Origin: Congeria kusceri | Lineage: Eukaryota; Mollusca; Bivalvia; Myida; Dreissenidae | Direction: 5' to 3' | DNA length: 64,000 bases | Assembly (NCBI GenBank): GCA_027627225.1 | Contig: CM051032.1 | Coordinates: 59,726,637 to 59,790,636 of the forward strand | In this document: positions 47,510 to 59,042 of the stretch, in pieces | Layout: each line of letters opens with the position of its first letter | How positions within the stretch are numbered: the stretch's first letter is position 1 | Notes under the pieces: model-generated | The model's database searches: none | The model's input: only the letters and a program-made list of their open reading frames with translations | What the model was told of the DNA's origin: nothing | Translations under genes and position numbers: made by a program

Positions 47510-48073
47510 CTGGAAGGAGAATGGCTGATGAGAGCACTATTGCAAATAACACACCTACCCGAAGCAGGAGACAAGTAAAAATCTATCTGGTACAAGAAGT
47601 ATGCAAAACAGCCAATCCAAAATGTATTTCCCAGAAATACATCTATGTCTAACTAACAAGTTATTCTTGTTCCATGTAACTATATTAATGTCATCACTAT
47701 CATATAATTATGCTAATCACATATTCAGGTAATCTCTTAATATTTTCTTTTCGTCATTTCAGACAAGTTTGAAGTAGATTCTGGCAAGTTGAATGTTTAT
47801 GCCTAATGCACGAATGGGCAAGTCCTTCTGAATGATTAATGTGAAGACTGATTACAAAGATTTGCCCTTACACACTGATGACATCAAACTGTTGCATTTT
47901 GATGTTGAGCATGTTGAGTTATGGTCATACTACACAGGCCTCAATAAAACAGTAACAATATAGGTACCAAAATCCAGACATTATGAAATAATTTATAAAA
48001 TTTCCAAAACCAGGGATTTGGAAAATTTAAAAACATAAATGTAATAATTATATAAATTTGGTGTCCATGGCCC

Positions 48074-49934
48074 TGTCCACACAACCCACCCAAAGTACAA
48101 TCGTGCGCTACCTGACATCAGTCCACACAACCCACCTTAAATAACATTCTGCACTTCCTGATATCAGTCAACACAACCCACCCTAAATAACATTCTACCC
48201 TACCTTATATCAGTCCACACAACCCACCCTAAATAACATTCTGCACTATCTGATATCAATCCTCAGAACCCAACCTAAATAGCATTCTGCACTACCTGAT
48301 ATCAGTCCACACAAACCAGTGTAAGTAACATTCTGCACTACCTGATATCAGTCCACAAAACTCACCCTAAATAACATTCTGCACTATCTGATATCAATCC
48401 TCAGAACCCAACCTAAATAACATTCTGCACTACCTGATATCAGTCCACACAAACTAGTGTAAGTAACATTCTGCACTACCTGATATCAGTCCACAAAACC
48501 CACCCTAAATAACATTCTGCACTACCTGATATCAGTCCACACAATCCACTTTAAGTAACATCCTGCACTACCTGATATCAGTCCACACAATCCACTCTAA
48601 GTAACATTCTGTACTGCCTGATATAAGTCCACACAACCCACCCTAAATAACATTCTGCACTAACTGATATCAGTCCACACAACCCACCCTAAATAACATT
48701 CTGCACTACCTGATATCAGTCCACACAACCCACCCTAAATAACATTCTGCACAACCTGATATCAGTCCACACAACTCACCCTAAATAACATTATTCACTA
48801 CCTGATATCAATATATACAACCCACCCTAAGTAACACCCTGGGCTACCTGATATCAATCCATGCAACCCACCCTAAGTAACACCCTGCAATACCTGTATC
48901 AGTCCACACAACCCACCCTAAATAACATTCTGCGGTACCTGATATCAGTCCACACAACCCACCCTAAGTAAAACCCTGCACTACCTGATATCAGTCCACA
49001 CAATCCACCCTAAGAAACATCCTGCACTACCTGATATCAGTTCACATAACCCACCCTAAGTAAGATCCTGCACTGTCTGATATCAGACCACACAACCCAC
49101 CTTAAATAACATTATGTGCTACCTAATATCAGTCCACACAACCCACCCTAAGTGACATTCTGCACTACCTGATATCAGTCCACACAACCCACCCTAAATA
49201 ACATTCTGCACTACCTGATATGAGTCCACACAACCCACCCTAAGCAACATTCTGCACCACCTGATATCAGTTCACACAACCCACCCTAAGTAACATTCTG
49301 CACAACCTGATATCAGTCCACACAACCCTCCCTAAATAACATCCTGAACTACCTGATATCGGTCCACACAACCCACCCTAAGTAACATTCTGCGCTACCT
49401 GATATCAGTCCACACAACCCTCCCTAAATAACATCCTGCACTACCTGATATTGGTCCACACAACCCACCCTATAAAACATTCTGTGCTACCTGATATCAG
49501 TCCACACAACCCACCCTAAATAACACCCAGCACTACCTGATATCGGTCCACACAACCCACCCTAAGTTACACCCTATGCTACCTGATATCAGTCCACACA
49601 ACCCACCCTAAATAACATTCTGTGCTACCTGACATCAGTCCATACAACGCACCCTAAATAACATTCTGCGCTACCTGATATCAGTCCACATAACCTACCG
49701 TAAATAACATTCTGCACTACCTGATATCGGTCCACACAACCCACCCTAAGTAACATTCTGTTCTACCTGACATCAGTCCATACAACGCACCCTAAATAAC
49801 ATTCTGCACTACCTGATATCAGTCCACATAACATACCGTAAAGAACATTCTGCACTACCTGATATTAGTCCCCTACAACCCTACCTAAATAACAATCTGC
49901 GCTACAGGATATCAGTCCACACAACCCACCCTAA
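48074..49934 (-). repeat. 46-bp minisatellite carrying exon 7's splice donor, about 40 copies
   Basis: The plus-strand unit is CTAAATAACATTCTGCACTA, CCTGATATCAGTCCACACAA, CCCACC. On the transcribed strand each unit reads ACTGATATCAG|GTAGTGCAGA, the last 11 bases of exon 7 plus the donor and the start of the intron. The true junction (50271-50298) shares 28 bp with the unit (ATAACATTCTGCGCTACCTG, ATATCAGT) and diverges only inside the exon. The array fills two thirds of the 2.8-kb intron between exons 7 and 8. Confidence 0.96.
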
Positions 49935-50267
49935 GGCAAAAAAAAAATGTTTGTTTCAGGTTACCCGACCTACCCTAAAAAAATGCCCCGACCATTTCAT
50001 TGAGTTTGTCAGATTTTTGTTTTTGTTTTATTTACCTTTTTCCAATAATTAAATGTTTTTTTGATAAATAAGTATGTTTTGTTTGGAAAGCATCCACTTC
50101 AGAACCATGTTTAAGGATATTACCGGTATGTTTTGAATGGTTATTTAGTTTTGGAATCTTAAAGTTGACCATTTACCAAATTAAAAAAATAAAAATAAAA
50201 AATCCCTACCTAACTACCCTAATTTTTGGGGGCATGTAACATGAAACAAACAATTTTTTTTTACGCC
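49935..50267 (+). mobile_element. PIF/Harbinger-like MITE copy 3, inserted in the 46-bp minisatellite
   Basis: The element starts GGCAAAAAAAAAATG and ends TTTTTTACGCC, with TAA (49932-49934) and TGA (50268-50270) flanks. Removing it and one flank restores CCCTAAATAAC, exactly the sequence of neighbouring minisatellite units. This proves an insertion into a pre-existing unit. Confidence 0.88.
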
Positions 50268-50287
50268 TGAATAACATTCTGCGCTAC

Positions 50288-50492
50288 CTGATATCAGTGT
50301 GGTTCATGAGAGACATCCGTCGCAGTATCACACGTGCCTGCGCGTTGGTGATCCTCCGCATGCTTTCGCTGTTGATCGACATGATATAGTCCCCGACATG
50401 AATCTGTCCGTCTTTGTAGACAGCGCCTGTCTTGGTCAGGGTCTTTACAACACAACCATTGGTACCTTTGTCCGTTGTTTCTACTGTCATAC
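50288..50492 (-). CDS. MPDZ: MPDZ/PATJ-like exon 7: core of PDZ-A
   Basis: This 205-nt exon (2 bases in, 2 bases over) lies between acceptor GAATTCTTCAG and donor ATCAG|GTAGCG. It encodes the rest of the binding loop (NNLG-MTV), then GCVVKTLTKTGAVYKDGQI, HVGDYIMSINSESMRRI, and helix B TNAQARVILRRMSL. The pattern GDxIxSxNxES...TNAQARxxLRR is characteristic of PDZ6 of MPDZ and its PATJ counterpart. The first helix-B residue is Asn rather than His, so it is not a typical class I PDZ. The exon's final 11 bases and its donor are repeated about 40 times in the adjacent intron. Confidence 0.95.
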
Positions 50493-50737
50493 CTGAAGAA
50501 TTCAAGAGATTATTACCAAGCATCGCAGTATTCCCTGTTAGTAAAAAAAAATTATACTAAAAGCTGTTCATTGGTTCAAGTGTCTGATAAGAATTAGAGC
50601 AATTAATTTTAATTTCTCTGTTATCTGATATATATAATAATAAAACCATAAATAATTCCTGTGTTTAAATAAAGTAAACATCATTATATGCAATTGTTTT
50701 ATCCTGTTATTTGCCATTCAATTCTGAAATGTTGTAC

Positions 50738-50894
50738 CGAGGTTATTCTGAGATCGCTTCAAGATGATACGTTTCTCCAGAGAGGGTGGGAATGCATCTG
50801 GCCCGGAGAAGGATCTAGCCAGGCTCGGGGAACTGAGCGGAGACATGCCTGGTGATGCCGTGCGAGGTGTCGAGGAGGAGGATGCTGACACAGC
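50738..50894 (-). CDS. MPDZ: MPDZ/PATJ-like exon 6: linker and first strand of PDZ-A
   Basis: This 157-nt exon (phase 0 in, 1 base over) lies between acceptor CTCCCTTGCAG and donor CTCG|GTACAA. Residues 1-39 are a Ser/Pro linker (TPRTASPGMSPLSSPSLARS). The exon then begins a PDZ fold at LEKRIILKRSQNNLG, giving beta-A and the first half of the carboxylate-binding loop. The loop residue Gly is split across the 245-nt intron to exon 7. Splitting a PDZ at the loop Gly is also seen between exons 10 and 11. Confidence 0.87.
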
Positions 50895-50984
50895 CTGCAA
50901 GGGAGACACACCACTATAAAATACTGCATCTGTTAGGACGTGAAACTCTGCACGGTTCACTAAACATGAGGCTAACCACTCCCT

Positions 50985-51090
50985 TTTGACTTGTGGTCAA
51001 ATAAAGTCTTCTGACCTTGTGGTCAAATGAAGACTTCTGACCTTGTGGTTTAACAAAGGCTTCAGTTGTTGTGTAAAATAAAGTCATTGA
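50985..51090. repeat. ~27-bp tandem repeat, 3-4 diverged copies
   Basis: CTTCTGACCTTGTGGTCAAA-type units at about 50988, 51008 and 51035, with a decayed copy to 51085, in the 309-nt intron between exons 5 and 6. Confidence 0.75.
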
Positions 51091-51203
51091 TTTCTATATT
51101 ATTGTACCATCTAACCTTGCAGCCAAATATTGCATACACATGACACGTAAACTATTTATCATATTACTTTACTGTGTGAAATAACTATATTAAGTTACTA
51201 TAC

Positions 51204-51314
51204 CTTAAGGCCACTTGTGTTGAACTGTTCTGAGGAGGAGGATAGGTTGTGTGCGTCTGCCTGGTCTATCACCGTGGACTGGTCGCTAGGCAATGTGCTC
51301 ACACCAGGAGACAT
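51204..51314 (-). CDS. MPDZ: MPDZ/PATJ-like exon 5: Ser-rich linker
   Basis: This 111-nt exon (37 codons, phase 0-0) lies between acceptor TTTTACCCAG and donor AAG|GTATAG. The product starts MSPGVSTLPSDQSTVIDQAD and continues with HNLSSSSEQFNTSGLK. It has no folded domain and is a polar, serine-rich linker. The initial Met is internal, because the acceptor directly precedes it and the frame continues from upstream exons. An alternative first exon here cannot be excluded. Confidence 0.72.
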
Positions 51315-51513
51315 CTGGGTAAAACACAACAGGTTATTGTTAAAGCGTGCATGGACTAAAATGTTGTACTTCTGTAGTCATTTTGAGTAAGTACAATAAT
51401 TATGTTTAAATAATACATTTCTTTTCATTCCTGAAACTTTCAAAGATACTGAAATGGTGATACATTAAAATCATAAAATTACATATTACGATTGAATAGC
51501 AAAATAATAAAAT

Positions 51514-52198
51514 TAGGGATGGCAACGAATACCAAAAATGATATTCAAATATTCGATTGATGAAGTATTCAAATATTCGATCATCGGAGGCAATACTGTT
51601 GAACTGACGGAAATTTATTACTAAACTGACTTCATTGTGTGGTTTATATAGCCACCACCAACGCACGATGAGAAAAATGCGGCAAATACACAGACTTTAA
51701 TCTACATATAAGAACTATATGGCGATTTTTTTCATTTAATGGGAAAGACTTCGAAGTATTTATTTAGCACATGCAAATCTTTGCTGACAACTTCGCTGGC
51801 TGTTTCCACGACATAACTAAGAAGGTTGCACGTTGTTTCAGAGCACATGTGCACATGTATGCAATAACATTAATTAGCACATCGATCACGATTTACTTCC
51901 CATATAAGTGACTTGTTAATTGATAAAGGACCGTAAACGTTATAATGGGACTAGCAATAACAACAAACTGTCATCTACATAACAATAGGGTGATAAGTAG
52001 ATTTTGACACATAACCGGTGTACTAGAGAAGCTAAGGTGACACAAAAATGCTATATCTTTAGGGACTGACATTGACAAATACTGTATCAAATATGCTTAT
52101 TAAAATTAAATTAATAAACATATAAGTATTCGATTACCTAAATATTATTCGAATAGTTTTAATTATTCGAATATTCTAATACTCGTTGCCATCCCTAA
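51514..52198. mobile_element. hAT-like non-autonomous element (TAGGGATGGCAACGA ends)
   Basis: TAGGGATGGCAACGAATA at the left and TACTCGTTGCCATCCCTA at the right bound 685 bp. Subterminal ATTCAAATATTCGA and TCGAATATTC repeats are also inverted. TAGGGATGGCAAC ends are typical of hAT elements (family knowledge). Flanks AATAAAAT / ATTAAAAG may be a worn 8-bp duplication. Confidence 0.75.
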
Positions 52199-52310
52199 TT
52201 AAAAGTAAAAATGTCACTCCAAAATGTGAAATGCTTTATACAAATATAAATGTTAGTTATTTTCAGCAGTTAGACAATGTAACATTTGAGAGTGCAATTA
52301 GAAAACATAT

Positions 52311-52558
52311 GAGGCATGTCGTTGAAAAACCGGGCTTAATGCACGTGCGTAAAGTGTTGTCCCAGATCAGCCTGTGCAGTCCGGGACGACACTTTTCGCT
52401 TTTATGGTATTTTCTGTTTCAAGGAAGTCTCTTCTTAGCATAAATCTACTGTAGGTGGAAAAAGTCGTCCTGGATAAGCCTGTGCGGACTGCACAGGCTG
52501 ATCCGGGATGACACTTGAAGCACATGCATTAAGCCTGGTTTTGCCATGACACGCCTCA
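52311..52558 (+). mobile_element. GATTAGCCTGTGC MITE, copy 9
   Basis: The ends are GAGGCATGTCGTTGAAAAAC and TTTGCCATGACACGCCTCAT. The left hairpin's second strand is deleted (GTGCAGTCCGGGACGACACT). Flanks CATATGAGG and CCTCATATG are symmetric. Confidence 0.92.
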
Positions 52559-53040
52559 TATGTTTTCTTTGCCTGAAAGCATATGTGTAAGCCAAACAAA
52601 TTACATTGTATATAACTGCCCATTGATCATATATTCCCTCTAAAATGCAAAAAATGATTTTCACACCAGTACGCAAGTATTTCTTACAAATCCACCTCTA
52701 AATATAACTGAGCATTTTTATCAGGTCTTATTAACTAATTTGAACTGATATATGTTTTTCATCACTGTTTCTTGTGCCAATTGTCTCCTAAGAAAATACT
52801 AGCAACACATTCTGCTTATATAACAATGCATGCCAGAATTGTGGGGCTACTTGTAATATTTTCCCCTCACAAGGCTGGGATGGGTCCACATTGCAACATG
52901 TGCAGGTCAAATGATTACGATCTTGGGTACTGTGAGGGAACTTAAGAGTCTATTCAAGTGCAAATGTATTTTACATCATTATATTGCCTATACCCTAATA
53001 CAATTTCACAACATTTGAAAGCACCATAATGTATTTCCCA

Positions 53041-54017
53041 ACAAGAACTGTCACATGAGTGACGGATATACCCCCACAATATGGCCTTGTCACAAAGCTA
53101 TGGCATCCATTCGAAAGAAATGGACTGAGAGAATGCTTTAATTTGTGAATGGTCAACAGTGTATTTGGAAAAAATTAATTTCAATAGGAGCCACAACTCT
53201 GTCAACATTGAACTTGATCTGTATTTTATGATGTTACACCTATGTACCAAAAATAAGTTAAATATGTGAAGCCTTTCATGAGTTACTGTCCATGTTTTTC
53301 GGGAATTTACGTCAAAAAGGGGGGCCATAACTGTGTCAAAATTTAGTGGTTTGTAACCAAAGTCAAACATGACCTGTATTTTATGATGCTACACATGTGT
53401 ACCAATAATTATTTAAATGTGTCAAGCCATTGTTGAGTTATCCTCAGGAAAGCATGTTTTTAGGGAATTTAAGTCAAATAAAGGGCCATAACTCTGTCAA
53501 AATTTAGTGGTTTGTAACCAAAGTCAAACTTGACCCGTATTTAATGATGCTACACATGTATACCAATAATTATTTGAATATGTCAAGCCATTCTTGAGTT
53601 ATCGTCCGAAAATCATGTTTTTAGGAAATTTTAAGTCGAAAAGGGGCCATACGTCTGTCAAAATTTAGTGGTTTGTAACCAACATCGAACTTGACCTGTA
53701 TTCTATGATGTTACACATGTGTACCAAAAAATATTTGCATATGTCAAGCCTTTCTTGAGTTATCATCAGTAAACCATGTTTTTAGGGAATTTTAAGTCGA
53801 AAAGGGGCCATAACTCTGTCAAAATTTAGTGGTTTGTAACCAACATGGAACTTTACCTGTATTCTATGATGTTACACATGTGTACCAAAAATTATTTGAA
53901 TATGTCAAGCCTTTCTTGAGTTATCATCCGGAAACCAAAAACCAACAGACCCACAGACCGACGGACCGACAAGCTCACTCCTATATACCCCCCCTAAACT
54001 TCGTTTGTGGGGGTATA
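53041..54017 (+). mobile_element. ~160-bp tandem repeat element with terminal GGGGGTATA hairpin
   Basis: It starts CAAGAACTGTCACATGAGTG then GATATACCCCCACAA, and ends TATACCCCCCCTAAACTTCG then TTTGTGGGGGTATA. Five units between share GGCCATAACTCTGTCAAAAT, GTGGTTTGTAACCAA, CTGTATTTTATGATG, TACACATGTGTACCAA and GTCAAGCCTTTCTTGAGTTA. A short ACAGACCCACAGACCGACGG tract precedes the end. Such arrays are frequent in bivalves (from memory); class unassigned. Confidence 0.85.
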
Positions 54018-54732
54018 AAAAGCTTTAAATCAACTAATAATTAACAAGAAAAACTTATTTCAAATACAAACGCACTATTATGTGAAGTCAGAAGAAGACG
54101 TCAAACATAGCATAAACTGTTTTATTAAAAAAATATTTTATATGCAGTTAACCATTTGTAATTTTTAAATTTTGCAGAGTAATTAGTGCAATAGACACCT
54201 GGATATATAATTGCATCAGTTAAACTGATTTTACCACAAAATTGTGCACTTCTATGCATTTACAAATTTTTCACAAAAAATTAAAACCGTGTCCATGCGT
54301 GCATGAACACAGTTTTTAAATACATGTAAAACGATCAAATACACAATCAGTTTTAACAAGACTTATTAAAAAATGCCAATTTTACAGAGGTATCCACAGA
54401 ATTATATAACAAATATACTTATACACCATGAAATGTACTGTTTTATGTGCAAAAAATCAAAAAATCATTTACATTCTATGTTTGATGTCTTATTCTAACT
54501 TCACATTATAGTATGTTTACAACTTAATGATAGAGAAGAGTATTCAAAACACTACGATACAAACTTACACCAGTGAAAAATTCAAATATTAACTGATGAA
54601 AGGACAGTGAAAAGTTATCATGGCTTTATAACAATCTAAAAATGGCAAGACAAAAGTTCCCGTAGCACAACTTAATGATGGATATTTAATTCAACATTTA
54701 ACATTGCAGTACGTTTGGGTCCGTCAAGAAAT
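54018..54732. other. Intron sequence, AT-rich
   Basis: No feature recognised. Confidence 0.5.
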
Positions 54733-54989
54733 GTGGCATGTCGTTGGAAAACCGGGCTTAAGGATCTGCGTAAAGTGTCATCCCGGATTAGCCGTGCAGT
54801 GTGCACAGGTTAATCCGGGATGACACTTTCCGCTTTTATGGTATTCTCTGTTTCAAGAAAGTCTCTTCTAAATATAATTCCACTGAAGGCAGAGTGTCAT
54901 CCCGGATTAGCCTGTGCAGAGTGCACAGGCTAATCTTGGATGACACTTTATGCAGATGCAGTAAGCCCGGGTTCCCCACGATGCACCAC
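54733..54989 (+). mobile_element. GATTAGCCTGTGC MITE, copy 10 (GTGGCATG-ended)
   Basis: The ends are GTGGCATGTCGTTGGAAAAC and GGTTCCCCACGATGCACCAC. Both arms are present. Confidence 0.92.
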
Positions 54990-55404
54990 AAAATAATGTG
55001 TTTTCGCACACAGCAGGTTTGGAGTACATATAAGATACACTTAAGCACTTAAGATACAAGACTTTCAAGATATCCCTCATTGCAAATCTCGCCGAACCTG
55101 TTAAATCAATTATTATGTTTTCAATAAGTGAATAACAATTTGAGGCATATATAATGCAGACAATCTGCAGTCCTAGGGCAACACCTTGAAAATTCATACA
55201 GTCAAAATGAATTTCAAACTGCTGCATCACAAAAGCCACGTCATTCCATAAGCCATTCACATTTTCTCTGCTTAGCATGTTATATCCATGTCACTAACAC
55301 TATAAGTTTAGCAATACAATCTAATATATTACACAGTTACCAACATCCTCGGAACCCACGTTTGCTCAAATACCCTATGCTTTTTGATCGACCATGGGCG
55401 ATTA

Positions 55405-55730
55405 GGCTATCATAACCTCGTACTCATGAATAATTAATGAGACATCTCATTGGTTCCGTGTCCAAGTTGGCACGGATAATTCAACCAATCAAAACGATGG
55501 TGTATTAAAACAGTCACATGTAGGCGGTGTTCGCTTTTATCATATTTACCGTTATCCTGCAAGTGGTCGGTTTTTGAGCGGTGTGTACTCATTACTCGAT
55601 GACATAGTAACCGGTCGACTGATAAATGTTTTCCAGACTTCATTCGAGGAGTATTCAACGTTACTTAAAATTTCATTGTAATTTCATTGGTCAGCAGGTG
55701 GCTCATCAATATTCATGAAAACGAACTATT
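55405..55730. repeat. Diverged inverted-repeat element (CATGAATAATTAATGAG)
   Basis: CATGAATAATTAATGAGACA then TCTCATTGG pairs loosely with the complement of CCAATGAAAT...GGTGGCTCATCAATATTCATG-type sequence at 55675-55722. A separate CCCACGGTATATA / TATACACCGTGGG inverted pair follows at 55745-55787. GC-richer interior; open minus frame unrecognised. Confidence 0.5.
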
Positions 55731-56119
55731 GACAGGCTATTCTCCCACGGTATATAATGCAGTGGTAAAGGAATATACACCGTGGGTTTCGACGTTGAGT
55801 TACCAATGGCTCGTAGAATTTTCAATATTCGAAAATAAACAAATACATGAAAAGCTGCATTAAAAAGGCTGTTCATTTAATACATGTCACAACAGTCATA
55901 ACAATCATTCAGAGCCATGCATTTATAATGATTAGTAATTTTTGAGTGTACGTATATCTAGAACAATAAGATCAACAATGAACTTTCATCAGAACTACGC
56001 GATATTTAGGAACAACATTTTGTGCCCCGGGTTCAGAGTGCTAAATGTGGTCAATAAAATGAGATTTCTAACGGAGAAGTACAAATAAGAGCGATGGACT
56101 TTGGTGGAATGTAGCTTAC

Positions 56120-56143
56120 CGGCTCAATCCACTCTAACAACTC
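56120..56143 (-). CDS. MPDZ: MPDZ/PATJ-like exon 4: 24-nt microexon
   Basis: This candidate microexon has acceptor TGTTGTTTGTAG and donor CCG|GTAAGC (near-consensus), encoding ELLEWIEP in phase 0-0. Its reality rests on the strong pyrimidine-rich acceptor and donor 24 nt apart and on perfect phase fit between exons 3 and 5. Microexons of this size are often alternatively spliced in neural or muscle tissue (known for vertebrates, inferred here). Confidence 0.5.
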
Positions 56144-56555
56144 CTACAAACAACACAGACAATCTCTTATGCAACAGTCAGCAGTGAAACATACGAGAAC
56201 AAAATCATTTGCAAGAGAAAAATAATTCTGAAATCACTTTGGCAGGAATAGTGTACTTTTTGTGACATAGTTTGGTTACTACAACAGACCGTGACTGCAA
56301 GAAAACCAAAATGCAAACCAGGAGAAATGCATGTTTCTGTCCCTAGATGGATATATATACTGGAAAGCTTGCAGACACAATGTAGTATCACCCCAAATGC
56401 CACATCATAAAATCATGGAATATTCACCAAAATGCCCATTCTATGTTCCAACAACATGGGTACACATTCCACATTCAGTCCACTTTTGTCCCCATTATTG
56501 ATCTGACAGCCAACCCACAACCCAAAACACACACAAAGGTTTTCCTTATATAAAT

Positions 56556-56818
56556 GAGCGGTTTCGTGGGAAAACCAGGCTTAATGCTCATGCGTCAAGT
56601 GTCATCCCTGATAAAGCCTGTGCAGTCCGCACAAGACAATCCGGGATGACACTTTCTGTTTTTATGGTATTTTCTGTTTCAAGCAAGTCTCTTCTAAAAA
56701 TAAATCCATTGTTGGCGGAAAGTGTCGTCCCAGATTAGCCTGTGCGGACTGCACAGGCTAATCCGGGATGACAATTTACGCACATGCATTAAGCCCGGTA
56801 ATCCCACGACACGCCTCA
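56556..56818 (+). mobile_element. GATTAGCCTGTGC MITE, copy 11
   Basis: The ends are GAGCGGTTTCGTGGGAAAAC and GTAATCCCACGACACGCCTC. Both arms are complete. Confidence 0.93.
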
Positions 56819-58504
56819 AATGTTTTTCTTCTCTTTCAACAAAAATCAAACCTTGCAAATGATTTTGATGAACATTGAGACAAAGGTAAAAGATGGAAGA
56901 AATGATTCAAAAGCATAATGCAAGCAAAATATGAAGATCAAGCTCTTAATGCAAATAATTACATTGCATACAGCATAATCATACAATAATGTTAAATGGT
57001 ACTGTTGATCTTTTGCATATGAACATTAAGTTAACGATTATTAAACAAACATTCCATAGCATGCTACTAGTGATGTTAAAGATGGACTGTATTACCCAGA
57101 TAGGAAGAAAGACGCCTATTTACTATGATCAAAGCGTTGAACGCTGAAAGACTGCAGCTTGCCATATTAAGTTCAAGGTCACGACAAGATATAAGCACAT
57201 TTATCAAGAAAACTAGTTCTTCATTAATTATGTTAAAAATTGAAATAATTTATGGGTGATAAGTTGTTAACATTTTATGTCAACATTTTATGTCTTGTTT
57301 AACATTGTATATAAAATAAGACAATGCATAAAACAAACAAAAAGAATGTAAATAAAATTGATCTTCGATGCCATTTATAAACGTTAAAACAAAGTGTTAA
57401 TATAAAGAAACGCGTGCATGATTATGCCTGAAGGACCGAGCTAAATGCGCAACTATCTCTTTTGGTACTTGGCTAAAATTTTATTTCCGAAAGTCCTATA
57501 TGCATATTTTATAAGTGCTACAGTCATTATATTCTAACCGACATAAATACAATAGAGTCCGCTTTTTGGATAAAACTACGAAAGCTTCCAGCGTACATAA
57601 TACAAAACGCCTGTACGTAACCTTCAAGATGCGAACTGGAACTTGCGCCATCTAACGTTATTACGCACTTTATCAGTAAACAACACACAGAGAAACATAC
57701 CAAATTGGCAAAATAGGTTATGTTTTAGATTCGGAATAAAAGACTATGTTGATTGTTAGTTATGGTTTTAATTGGATCTATTTCTTGTCATCTCTGAATT
57801 AGTTTATGGATAAATAGTATAAAATAGACCAGTCCACTGATAGCAAGGAATTGTTTCGCGGTTCTGATTGGCCGTGTGATCAGTGATCTCCCATGCCCAC
57901 TATATTGAAAGCAGTGAAGCAGGGGAGGCCACTGTGCAATTGCCGTGTCAAAAGCAATACTTGCTTTCGATTTGCGGTACTAAAGACTCAGGATATCACC
58001 GCAGTCTAAAAATAGCTGAATTTGGTTCAATAGTAATGGCTAGGCTTTGAACATATTTCAAATGTATAACTAGCAAATACAGTAAATTTAAATAAGGATT
58101 TTTCTTGTACAGCAGACCATGCTTCTCAATCATAAAAATATATCTTTAAACAGATTTATTGAAATATATTATAAGCATTTTTAACAGTTGCAAATTGCCA
58201 AAAATAGTTATTAGAATTGTTACTAAATTAAATGGGAATTATACCTAACTGGTCTAATGAATCAAAGAAAATGAGCTTACTACAATTATTAATAATTATG
58301 CATATGTCATCTCCACAGTTCCGGTACAAGCCAATGAAATGGGGTTGTTAAAAACTGACTACGAAGGGAAATCTTCTAATTTAGTAATTTTGAAACATTT
58401 AAAAACAATATAATAATTTATGGGACGCAGCTTAACTCAAAGTAGCATTCAACAGCACTATGCTATGTAAACTAATGTACAGAAGTAGAAAAGCCTGTGG
58501 TTAC
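56819..58504. other. Intron between exons 3 and 4, remaining part
   Basis: AT-rich; no gene or repeat recognised. Confidence 0.5.
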
Positions 58505-58570
58505 CTTCGTTTCTCTATCAAGGGGGACCATCGGTGGTGGTGATGAAACTGGAAGCGGGGGTGGTTCATC
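58505..58570 (-). CDS. MPDZ: MPDZ/PATJ-like exon 3: polyproline linker
   Basis: This 66-nt exon (22 codons, phase 0-0) starts after TCCATTTCAG and ends AAG|GTAACC. It encodes DEPPPLPVSSPPPM followed by VPLDRETK. The proline clusters fit an SH3/WW-type ligand stretch in the linker. The splice signals are good, and its phase lets it be included or skipped without changing frame. Confidence 0.72.
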
Positions 58571-58808
58571 CTGAAATGGACCAATCAGAATGACTGTTAC
58601 AAAGGAGCCAACCAATCCAGACATTTGTTAAAATTTTAAACAGAATAAATCTGGAGCTCAACTTTTTATTAAACTGTTAAAATTATAAATACACATCAAG
58701 TCTAAACAAATGCTCTGTTACAATAAAAACAACAATCTAATAAAATTAGTTTTTGTTAAGAAAAACAACATAACATGTCATTGAGATTTTTAAGGAAAAA
58801 ATACAAAT

Positions 58809-59042
58809 GAGGCATGTTGTGGGAAAACCGGACTTAATGCATGTGCGTAAAGTGTCATCCCTGATTAGCCTGTGCACTTTCCCCCTACAGTGGATTTATG
58901 TTTAGAAGAGACTTCATTGAAACAGAAAATACCATAAAAGCGTAAAGTGCCGTCCATGATTAGCCTGTGCGGACTGCACAGGCTAATCCGGGACGACATT
59001 TTACGCACATGCATTAAGGCTGGTCTTCCCAGGACACGCCTC
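58809..59042 (-). mobile_element. GATTAGCCTGTGC MITE, copy 12, left arm shortened
   Basis: The ends are GAGGCATGTTGTGGGAAAAC and GTCTTCCCAGGACACGCCTC. The left hairpin lacks its second strand (GCCTGTGCACTTTCCCCCTA). Confidence 0.92.

Noticed and set aside
48074..49934. CRISPR-like array (regular repeats)
   Set aside because: Units are contiguous with no unique spacers, and the context is an animal intron.
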